From Eretmocerus hayati (lineage: Eukaryota; Arthropoda; Insecta; Hymenoptera; Aphelinidae): 64,000 bases of DNA. The DNA lies in NCBI GenBank assembly GCA_029851415.1, contig CM056743.1, positions 21,304,905 to 21,368,904 on the forward strand, given 5' to 3'. A program made the translations under genes and the position numbers. Positions within the stretch are counted from its first letter, which is position 1, and every line of letters begins with the position of its first letter. This document shows positions 36,604-45,834 of the stretch, in pieces. The notes beneath the pieces were generated by a model. It was given only the letters and a program-made list of their open reading frames with translations. It made no database searches and was not told the DNA's origin.

Positions 36604-37650
36604 GCAACATGGGCGAAAAGGAAGATTTCCGCACGAGTGTCCGGAAAGAGTGCGAGAAAGTTACTTTCTCGCGCGGTTCCGGACACGAGTGCGGGAACTT
36701 TTCGCCCGCGTTGCTTATACTATTTTATGCAACCTGTGCGGAAAACTGTGCCTCCGCGATTAAAAAAAAAAATTGACGGTCAAAACTCAAATGAAATGAT
36801 GACAAATATTATCTCTAACTGAGTGTTCCAATTCAATTAAAATAAGTATCCTTTAGACCAATAAATATTTTGAAAATCAAACCACAAAAAGACCTTCAAA
36901 ATAAATACAATCATTTTGATGTAGTGGAAGATGGGCTTTTGTTATAAGGTTTTTTTTTAACTGGAACAAAAACTTAATGCAATGTTCCACACTGAGTGCG
37001 AGAAACGATGCGTCAGAGTCGCTCGTTCGATACACTTTTCACGGAGATCGGCGGAACGGGACGGTCCGGGCGCCGGGAGCGCGGAGCGGGGTCCAGGGGG
37101 TAGAGCCCCCCGACTGAAATAAAATTCTGAAAAATATATCAAAAAAAACATCTTGTTCATATCGCGTAATACCTCGTTGCTCAAAAATATCGTCAAATTT
37201 CAAAAGATTCAATTTTGATAATTCATTCAAATATATATTATGATGATCAATCATCTAAATACATTCAAAAAGGTGGTTTTGGAATTCATGAATATCTTTT
37301 TCCATCAAAAGTATTTTTCAAGTGAATATGAAAATATAATTCATATAAAACAATGAGTAACTCGAAGGGTTTGAATCCGCCTCCTGAGAACACATTGACA
37401 TGCAAGGTTGACTTGCTGAATTTTTTTCTAAGTTTCCAATTCGCTATGAAAATTTCGATGAATCCATTCTTGCACAGATTTCACTTTCTCACTAAGTTTT
37501 GCCAAACATAGTGAGAAAGTTACTTTCTCGCACACTTAACCGTGCGATAATGACTTTCCGCATTTCTTTCGGCACGGGTACCTTGCATAGAAAGTTAACT
37601 TTCCGCACAGTTTTACGCACAGCGTTGCATAAATTCTTGTTTCGACCAAT
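36604..37650. repeat. Palindromic GTGCGGAAAGT-type repeats (two inverted blocks)
   Basis: A foldback at 36604-36714 has arms centred on GAGAAAGTTACTTTCTC, with GTCCGGAA/TTCCGGAC and GGGCGAAAAG/CTTTTCGCCC outward. A related block at 37495-37650 carries GAGAAAGTTACTTTCTC and GAAAGTTAACTTTC plus GCAACGCTGTGCG in inverse. Between them is AT-rich DNA with a 70-bp GC-rich insert (about 37034-37110) containing a GGGGG/CCCCC hairpin. The two blocks may be the ends of one element. Confidence 0.5.
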
Positions 37651-38168
37651 CTTAACGTGCTTCATCAACGCATTTAATCCCTAGTCTCGAGACTTGCAAA
37701 ATCCACTTTTATGAATTCCAAAACTCCGCTCTGGAGCTACTTTATGAGCAAAATATGAAGATGATTTGTATAAATGAGAAGGCTAACATCGGAGGGCGCC
37801 CAACATGGCCCCATATGGTCATCTTGAAAGGGTTTGCAGTATGACCTTCTTAACTACTCAGAACGTGTTCAGCGCGTCAAGATAGGGGGAAATTAGAACT
37901 TCGGACAAGTGGGAAGCTTCGAAAGTGGTTGCACGGCGATAAAAATGGATAAAATTGATTTCATGCACTTCATCGCCGATTTAAATTGTTTTAAATGATG
38001 GGGCAAGATGGATGCACACTTTAGTAGGCACTGAAAAATCACTTTTTTGCGAAATTGAGACAGCTCGGCTCCAGTTGGTCCAAATTGAATTTACTTTGAC
38101 TCATTTCGAGGAAGGTACGTAGGAAAATATCAAAGTAGGCCACATTTGTTGTGGTAATGGTTTAAACT

Positions 38169-38907
38169 AGGGCTGGGAATATCCGTAGATCCGGACATCC
38201 GGATAGTTAACCGGATATCCGCTTAGATTGAAGAGATCCGGACGGATCCAACTATCCGGATAGTATCCGACTATCCGGATCCGAATACCCAGAAGCCCCC
38301 GGACAATCCGGAGTATCCGGATTTTCGGATAGCATTTGAACTCTCAAATCTGTTAAGTCATGGGATTTCACATTTTAGTATTGGATTTCTCAAGAATTAC
38401 AGACGATTGACATTTATAATATGCATGCTTATCACAAAGGAACGTCCAAAAATAACGAAGGGGTTTCAGGAGAAAGGGGAAGAGTTGGTCTCCCGATTTT
38501 TGACACTCCATGCGTGAGTCAGCAATCTTACTTTTGAAAAATTTTATTAGAGAGACGAGGGGTCTGAAATGATAAAATTTCCCCGAACGTCGATCATGGA
38601 AGCTCCCATGTTATCGAGAAACAGATAGACAGAGATACCAGTTGACCACTTACCAGTAATGACAGGTTGGAACCGATCGTATGGATCTGATATATACTTG
38701 TTTGATATTGTTATCAGTCCATCTATGCTTTCATTACCAATGTTATATCTCAATTCGACTATAAAACTCGGCGGATCCAAATATCCGGGGAGCTGGATAC
38801 TATCCGGGTATTCGGATTTGTCCGGATTTTTTCCCCGAACCCGGATATCTAAGTACTCGGATAGTTCGGGTAGTTCGAAAGTCTGGATAAAAGTCCCAGC
38901 CCTAGTT
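38169..38907. mobile_element. ~740-bp hAT-like MITE full of ATCCGGAT motifs
   Basis: TAGGGCTGGGAATATCCG at the left is inverted at the right (…CCCAGCCCTA). About 150 bp at each end is packed with overlapping TATCCGGAT/ATCCGGATA words, an extreme subterminal repeat density. The flanks GTTTAAAC and GTTCAAAT agree at 6 of 8 positions, consistent with an 8-bp duplication as for hAT elements. Surrounding sequence resumes the copy-1 'GTACCCAACTTGCCCC' element, supporting an insertion. No transposase. Confidence 0.7.
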
Positions 38908-39156
38908 CAAATGGGTCAAGTTGCTTACTCTCACTCTATGTAAAATTATTATTTTACATGAAGGTCTGTTGCAATGGTGAAAGAATGAATCACGTTTCTG
39001 CTCGAGCTCCAAAGATTGAAATTTTCAATAGGGAATTACCATGTTTGGCACATTATTCATCCACACGTAGTCTGACTGTTTTGGGTCATGGGAATCGATT
39101 TTTCTCGAGCACAACGAGGGGAAAATATTTTCCGTGCCACAGATTAGTCCATATAT

Positions 39157-40093
39157 CAGTGATTCCGCCGAAAGTGGAATTTTCCGTGTTCCATGTTCCT
39201 CTAAGTTTCTATGGGTCGGGATGTGCACTGTAGCAGTTTTCTGGGGTGTATTCTATTGGTGCGCAACTATGTTAATAGTTTTGGAGACGATCCTAACGTC
39301 CCCGCGATTTTCAGTGCCTCATAAAGGGTCCAAATATCCTTTCCGTCCCCTGTAGTAAACCTACCTTCGACTCTTGCATTCACTGCAGCGCATATGCAGA
39401 GTCAAGAACCCGTATGTGTAGCTATGTACTTCAATTTATGATACTTCAAATGCACCACTTTGTGAATCCAAATTAAACCCTCAGCTCGCGCATAGTTATC
39501 CGACATTTTCAAGACGGGTTTGCACCGAAAATGCCCGCACAGTATCAATTATGTTGGCAAAGTCCCCGATCGTCTACTGAGCCTTTCGAACCAATGAGGT
39601 TGATTTCTAGATACCCAAATAGTATTTGAGTATCTAGAATACACCTAATCTAGGTGCAACAGTAGCCGAAAACTCGAGTCCACATCCAGACGCACCACAT
39701 GAACGTGTTTTCAGAATAGCGTACAAAACTTTTTATCCTTTCCGTCCCCATGTTGTGCTCCTCGCTAAAGCGTTGCATCGCTTTGTCGAACACATTTTCT
39801 TGGATTATTTGATTAGATTAGATGACATCTATGCGGAAAAGAGTATACGATTGGTTGTCGAGCCGTGGGAATAATTTTAGTGGCGAAATGTCCTTTCCGT
39901 CTCTGTCCTTTCCGTCCCCCTCTGCGACCCCTTAAACTCGACATATCTTTTCCGGCTTCTATTTTGTGCCAAAAAAAAGTGGAAACCACGACCCACTAGA
40001 ACTCGTCTGGCGCTGAAATAGTTTTTTGACCCAAATCACTCCTGGTGACGATTTTGGCCTCAAAAAATCCCACTTTCGGCGGAATTACTGATA
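39157..40093. mobile_element. TIR element CAGTRATTCCGCCGAAAGTGG
   Basis: CAGTGATTCCGCCGAAAGTGG near 39157 is inverted near 40070-40090 (CCACTTTCGGCGGAATTACTG), and both ends border ATAT. Inside, the word TCCTTTCCGTCCCC occurs at 39337, 39736 and 39906, with a variant at 39891. This looks like a subterminal or internal protein-binding repeat. No transposase frame is seen. Confidence 0.65.
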
Positions 40094-40206
40094 TACCATT
40101 TTATTCGCTGTTACAGTTATTTTACAAAACACCGGCACAGGATTAGGTATCTTGATTAAACATTATGAGCACCGCATCGAAAATAGTGTATCCTTGATGA
40201 AGCTAT

Positions 40207-40378
40207 AATGATGATGAAGGCTATTACAAAATAGTACATTTCGATGCAAGGGTGGAAAAACTTTTTTTCGCGTCCGAGTGTTGGGTTTCCGGCCTGAGCC
40301 GTAGACGAAAGTCGGAATCAACACGAGGATGCGGAAAATAAGTTTCACACCCGTGCATCGAATACTATTTTTTGACAA
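40207..40378. mobile_element. Foldback MITE, CGATGCAAGGGTG family, copy 1
   Basis: The ends ATAGTACATTTCGATGCAAGGGT and its inverse (…GCATCGAATACTAT) pair, and the middle contains CCTGAGCCG and TCGCGTCCGAGTG. The element is matched in inverse by 42758-42940. Confidence 0.7.
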
Positions 40379-42259
40379 ACTGTGAGAGAAAGTGGTAAAT
40401 CAGTGTAAATAAGTTACTTTTCGCACAGTGTGTCAAAAAATTGCATGTTCCTAACAAAAATTGAAAGAAGTTGCTCGACCAGTTCACGCGAGGAAGAACC
40501 TTTATAAAATATTCAAATGATTTCATGGACATCTATTGAACATATTTACATTGCTAAATTTCTAAAGTAAAAACAAGTTGACAGACATATACCGTATTTC
40601 GAGTGCGCAGATGGTGAAAAAATTGGGTGATGAGATATTTGTGGAAAAGCCGTCACTTTAGGAAATCGACAGGTGACGAATGAATGAAAGAATAGTTTTC
40701 AGAATCTGTGCGCTCACACTGAATCATCAATTACCTTGATGAAAAGATCAAAAACAAAATTAGATATCTTTTTTGATTCGTTACCTTCTCTATTCTCTTT
40801 TTTCATTGTGCGTATGCTACGAGGAGATAAAAGATTTCTTGTCTTGTTCTCTTGATATTAATCCTGATGTGCGAACGTTAATACCTCGTTCTCGTGATTA
40901 TTCTCCAAGATAGCATTCGGAGTGGACAAGTTTTTTTGATCTTCCACTTGATTTCGACAAGTTTTCTCTTCGACAAGTTCATTTTTAGCTTTGGCACTGA
41001 ATTCTTCGCCGACAATCATGAATACAACAGTTAACCGATTATTACTGGCAGTTCTCAAAAACTACAAAATTCTAAACTGAATGTTATCAAATGTTTTTAA
41101 CGAAGTCCAATGAGAGATTTCAGTCTCAAATTTTGATGCTCTTCGTGTTAGATATTGCGGATCAGCTTCCAGAACGATACGATAAAATTGAGCCAGAGTT
41201 CCGGCTTCATGCAGTTTTATTCGTGAAATTTATGCTACAAGGAATATTCTAGACTAGATTTTAATATGCAATGATAATACCTATCGTCACCTTTCATTGC
41301 TCTAAATGTTTAAAATTAAATGTATAGGCCTAAATCACCTAATACATAGCTTTCTATTTAATCAGAATAATTACATCAGTCTACAACGAGGTCTGCAATG
41401 AATGAAATTTGAATAGATTATCTTTCACATTCGAAAAAAAAGTTCAACATTAAGCTCAGCAGAATCTTCAATCAGATGTTGTTTTAACAAGTTGGAAAAA
41501 TTTTTCAAACATCAAAGCTGACGGACGTAAATTGAGCTCACGCCTAGAGAACGAAATTTATATTTTGCGAGGCTATGCAAAATTTACTTTTTGCAGAAGC
41601 AGTAAAAGTGCAAAAAGCACAAGTGTCATTCGTGGAAACAAACGTCATTCGAACTAAATTCACACGCACCACTCTAGCTTTTGAATGATAATGTCGTCCG
41701 AAGCTCGATTGTAAAATTCTCGGCTAGCTGCAAGCGGGCGGTCGGCCTCTGCCATTCAAATCAACATGTAAATGACTGACGTAGTGGGGCCATTAAAAAT
41801 AATTCGGGTTCTATAGGACAGGGTACCAAAAATTGTTGTTGTAATATAATTTTAATGCATCACGAATTACTATACATATCCTCACAAAATATCACACTCT
41901 TGCATTCAAGAAATTTTTTTTGACAAACCAATCTACGACTTTAGAATTTTTTGCCTAATTTTATATTAGAGTAGCTGTTTTTACCGATTTTGACCAATAA
42001 AGAAGGCGGCTTAGAAGAAAGAGAAGGTGAGCTGCAGTTAGAACGATTTCTTCCTTTTTTTTAGCACAGAATAAAGATGAATTATCTAGGTCTATGTCGA
42101 TGAACAATCCCATCTGAATGAAAATTCATCTATGAATATGCAGATTCTTCGAAAATTTTGATACATATGTACATACAGGTGGAAATTGGAAAAATGTCAA
42201 CTATTATTTCCCTCATTAGCTCCAAATATCATTGAGACTCACGAATTCTATACAATGTG
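40379..42259. other. No gene recognised
   Basis: This is AT-rich sequence. The minus-strand frame at 40858-41058 has no domain. No repeat boundaries were resolved. Confidence 0.4.
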
Positions 42260-42488
42260 AGTGTACCCAACTTGCCCCCACAGAGCCATTTTCTCAAAAA
42301 CCCTGGTTTACTCCACTACTCTATGTCCGATCCCGATATTTTCCGAAGTGTCTCAGCTAATTTTAATGGGTTTGAAACAAGCTTCAAAATGAGTTGAGAT
42401 ACGTTGAAAAATTTTTGGATGGGCCTGAGGAGTGAAGTAAACCAGAGTTGTTGAGAAAATGATTTAATAGAGGTAAGTTGGGTACACT
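42260..42488. mobile_element. Short 'AGTGTACCCAACTT' MITE
   Basis: AGTGTACCCAACTTGCCCC (42260) is matched in inverse by AAGTTGGGTACACT (ending 42488). CTCAAAAACCCTGGTTTAC pairs with GTAAACCAGAGTTGTTGAG inside. The end sequence is that of the larger elements at 35147 and 51768, and GAAACAAGCTTCAAAATGAG is shared with the latter, so this is an internally deleted relative. Confidence 0.75.
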
Positions 42489-42559
42489 TACCTTATATAG
42501 CTGTAATAAAATGTAAGTAATAGAAACGATTGAATCAAAAATAATGATTTCCTTCACTG

Positions 42560-42680
42560 CATATAGTGGTGGGTGTCACGGAAGTCTCGACGGAAGTTGG
42601 ATGTATATAGAGAGGTGCGATCTCACAACATTGGAACTCGAATCTGATAGCTCAACCACTATGGTCACGCAATATTCTCG
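42560..42680 (-). mobile_element. Possible second tRNA-like SINE (minus strand)
   Basis: On the minus strand, GACCATAGTGGTTGAGC resembles a polymerase III box A, and GATTCGAGTTCC about 30 nt later resembles box B. They are followed by a short tail region with CTTCCGTCGAGACTTCCGTG. Spacing fits a tRNA-like head. There is no second copy in the window to confirm it, and no cloverleaf was verified. Confidence 0.4.
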
Positions 42681-42757
42681 CTATGCATGGTTTATTGATT
42701 GAGTATTGCGATCATGGCAACGTAATAATCTCCAGATAAAATTTTGTTCCAATTCAG

Positions 42758-42940
42758 AGTACATCGTATTCGCATCAAAAGGGCAACAAGACAAAAAACT
42801 TGCACCAAAACAACCGTGGTCAAAAAAGCTTTAGATATCGTTTGCGTGACGCCTCGCCTGCGGCTCGGGCCGGAAATCCATCACTCGGACGCGAATAAAA
42901 CGTTTTACGCCCTTGTATCGAAATGTACTATTCTTCAACA
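42758..42940. mobile_element. Foldback MITE, CGATGCAAGGGTG family, copy 2
   Basis: The block CTCGGACGCGAATAAAACG and the following GCCCTTGTATCGAAATGTACTA match the inverse of 40207-40330. Weaker self-complementarity links its two ends. Confidence 0.65.
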
Positions 42941-43725
42941 AGATCAAAAGAAAAAAAAACTATAATCGTTACACTGTAACGAGGGATTTCTAAAACATTG
43001 GTAAGAGGAGACAAACACTATCCAAAAACCATCAAAGACAATTTCAGTGAGGCTTCTTTGGTTTTGCCATGTGCAAAATCTACAAGAAGATCAAAAATGT
43101 AACGAGAAATCAAGTTGACAGAATAACTCTGAAATCGAACTTGCACACACGAAAGTCACTTTGCTTTGGTTGCGATTCACTTTATCTGGTATGAATGTAT
43201 TTAGCGCCACGCACCGGGGCGAATTTGCAGACACAGTGACACGTTTCTTCGAGGTGAAGAAAAAGATATAATAAAGACAGAGAGAGAAAGCTCGTTAATT
43301 GACGGTCTTGCGTGAGCGCATCCGCACGAGATTGGCGAACTCGTCGCATTTGCAAATTCAGATTTACGCACACACTTATACATGAATGAGTTGAGCATGT
43401 ATGGCATCCTGAATTGGTTTGGTCTAATACACTTTAAGCTTCTGCCAATATGAGTTGATGTGCGATACTTCATCGTCTTCAATTGCGAATTTTTAAGCTT
43501 ATTTTATCCAAATGTGCATGACGCGTACGTTCCTATTTTCAGTAGAAAATTTGAGAATTGAATGATGGTATGTTCTTAGAGATAGCCCAACCCTATCGGT
43601 GCAAAATTATTTCAGATTGACAAAAAAATATTTTTTTCGTTTGAAACATATTATTTAGGCTAGGAATGGGTGCAAGTTACTGAAAATAGCTAGTCAAAGT
43701 CTTCGGCCTTAGTTATCTATTACTC
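42941..43725. other. No gene recognised
   Basis: Nothing supported. Frames at 43182-43482 (minus) have no domain. Confidence 0.4.
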
Positions 43726-43727
43726 AC

Positions 43728-43891
43728 CTGATGAGTTTTCGGCATATGGTTTTGATATTATTACACGGTGGTTCGGAAAGGTGAGAAAGTCGAAGGTCAA
43801 TGGGAATAATGAAATTCCCGTGGGTTGAGAATTTAGGTACCTCTACGATCATTTTCCAACAATAATCAGAATCATGGAAAAATAAAAGCAT
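43728..43891 (-). pseudogene. Possible MATH-like exon fragment with splice donor
   Basis: Reading the minus strand from the ATG at 43891 gives an open frame through a DSDYCWKMIVEVPKFS segment and an NFIIPIDLRLS segment, to a perfect donor CAG|GTGAGTAA (exon end 43728). The same peptide, diverged at about 20% of bases, is encoded divergently by the plus strand at 43976-44275. W..........F.IP.DL.L spacing recalls the middle of a MATH domain, but the match is weak. It could be a decayed duplicate exon or the arm of a foldback element. Confidence 0.3.
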
Positions 43892-43975
43892 GCTTACTTG
43901 TAGATTTTCAAAGATTCTACAAGAAACTATATCTCACACATTTTTCGACAACCGCAATCCTTCCGAGTTATCACC

Positions 43976-44275
43976 ATGAAATCGTACAACACGGAAACCC
44001 ACTGGAAGATACGAGATTTCACATTCTCTTTTGATTGGAAAAATCAAACGATCGACTTCATTCGAAATCCATTGACGGACAGTTTTGATTTTTGTTGGAA
44101 GATGATCGTGGGAGTACCTAAAATCTCACTCCACAAAAATTTCATTATTCCCGTTGACCTTCAACTAACCCGCCCTTCTGACGAACCGTTATTATTAAGG
44201 GATCTCAATATTGGATCCTCAGATATTTTTCAAATTTTCTTTTTAAGTTTCTTTCCTGCAACCTCTTATAAATAA
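43976..44275 (+). CDS. 99-codon ORF with weak MATH-domain resemblance (unknown)
   Basis: The frame opens with an ETHWKIRDFTFSF-like segment, resembling the W-x-I-x-x-F start of MATH domains. About 23 residues later comes NPLTDSFDFCWKMIVG, and then a hydrophobic FIIPVDLQLT strand. Such spacing fits MATH proteins, which in insects are often fused to BTB/POZ adaptors, but key family residues are not certain. The last 25 codons are Phe/Ser-rich and less convincing. The region 44050-44215 is an inverted duplicate of 43765-43880. A decayed gene copy is more likely than an active gene. Confidence 0.3.
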   Translation: MKSYNTETHWKIRDFTFSFDWKNQTIDFIRNPLTDSFDFCWKMIVGVPKISLHKNFIIPVDLQLTRPSDEPLLLRDLNIGSSDIFQIFFLSFFPATSYK

Positions 44276-45834
44276 TGATAAATTTTACGTTTTCTTTCTG
44301 ACTCAACCGTGCTAAAAAGGCTAAGATGTGCACAACTATTTTAGAAGAATTGGGATGGATTATAAACTAAATTATCTTTTTTTTAAATATTTCATGAAGA
44401 ATAATGAATTTGAATTTGATTTTGAATAGGTGATCGCGAGTCATTGTCAGATAAGAAGGACCTTAGAATAAAATCCTCTGCATAATGACATTGATAACGT
44501 ATTTTTTCACAGAAGTTGTCTACAAATATTCATCGTCGACTGTACAAATCTCACCACAAAATACAATCTTACTGTGCAATATACAAGAGCACCATTCTTC
44601 GTCTCCGTCACCTCAAAGAATTAAAAATTGACAAATCGAATTTACAATACTACGAAAATCACTATAAACTCATGCAAGTGTGTATAAACTGTCAGTAATA
44701 ACCATAGCACGATGAACAGTCAAAATAGGTACAAACCACCGAGATCTACAATGGATAAGATGACGAAATACGCCATGAACCAACGATGGTCTCTTGTGGG
44801 AATTTTTGCAACCGGAAATTTATCAAGTACTGTCTAACGAAAAACGTCAACGAGACATGCATTTCAGAGTATATATTGGAAAAGAAATGTGACGCAATAT
44901 AAGTGTGAGGGAAAGCCTAAGCAATTAGAAAACGTATTTTATGATGTGACACTGCAATACGCGTAAGACTTTTTTACGAGCTATTGCATACTTGTTATCT
45001 AGTGTCCATCACCTTATTGCGAATGGGCCTGCTAATAAAAGTGAGCTCATCAACTTACACATTCCGAAGGCAATTGTTTGAGCCGTTAGGAGTCAAAGGA
45101 AAAAGAATTACTCGTCGCAAATCGTAACCATTTGAGTCCTATATGCGAGTAATATATTTAATCCGCTCATTTTGGATAACATTTTCCAGTATTGGAAAAA
45201 TTTTCTGATACGAAATAAGTCACTGACCAGTCGAAAGTTGACAAGAAATTGCAAAATTACGAAATTAATTTTTTTTTCGTTTTTCCATCTTCCTCCGAAA
45301 TGTAAGCATATGTATGAGGACTTAGTAAGTATCCGCAAAAACATACAATCGCGTTTTGCGGAATGAGAGATTTATAGATTAGAATGAGAATTTTGAAAAA
45401 GTGAACTTATAGTTGAATGCGGGCAAAGTCTTTACCTGAGTAACTTCATCCACAAACAGATAATTTTTTTCCATATTACAGTCGATATAACTTTTTCCAT
45501 CACCATCGCGCATTTACTTGATTGAAAATTTGTCATGCAAGAGACTCGTCCTCATTTGTGATACACATGAGTTTTTAAGATTTCAGCAAAAACTACACAC
45601 ATACAAGTAATGAGCCTGTATGAATAATTCTCTTTCAAAACTGTATTAAAAAAGGCGTTTGCAAGAACACTATACTCTGACTCTATCCTTGTCACTTGAC
45701 AGGCTAATTCACCTATAGAAATGAATATTAATCTCCCGAATCTGCTCAGGAACATCCTCATCAAAAACTCACTTCTTTAAAGAGTTCATCTCTAACCTGT
45801 AAAACTCTCAATTTGGAAAACTTGAAACGTAAAC
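44276..45834. other. No gene recognised
   Basis: AT-rich, without supported genes. Frames at 44516-44698 and 45108-45366 overlap on both strands and lack domains. Confidence 0.45.

Larger units (their letters stand above)
35147..38960 (+). mobile_element. 'GTACCCAACTTGCCCC' element, copy 1, broken by several insertions
   Basis: This begins with GTACCCAACTTGCCCCCCAT and follows the same order of landmarks as the intact copy at 51768-52652: the AATGGGCTTTTGC-like segment, TTTCCGTGTTTGC, CGGTGCCAAA, GCAAAATATGAAG, ACGTGTTCAGCGCGTCAA and finally TTCAAATGGGTCAAGT. Between these landmarks sit insertions at 35220-35880, 36043-36603, the 36604-37650 interval and 38169-38907. The host family itself is a TIR/foldback-type element of unknown superfamily. 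Its 3' limit is uncertain. Confidence 0.65.

Noticed and set aside
37034..37110. GC-rich island as a promoter
   Set aside because: It is only ~75 bp, includes a GGGGG/CCCCC hairpin typical of repeat ends and lies within a nest of transposon relics.
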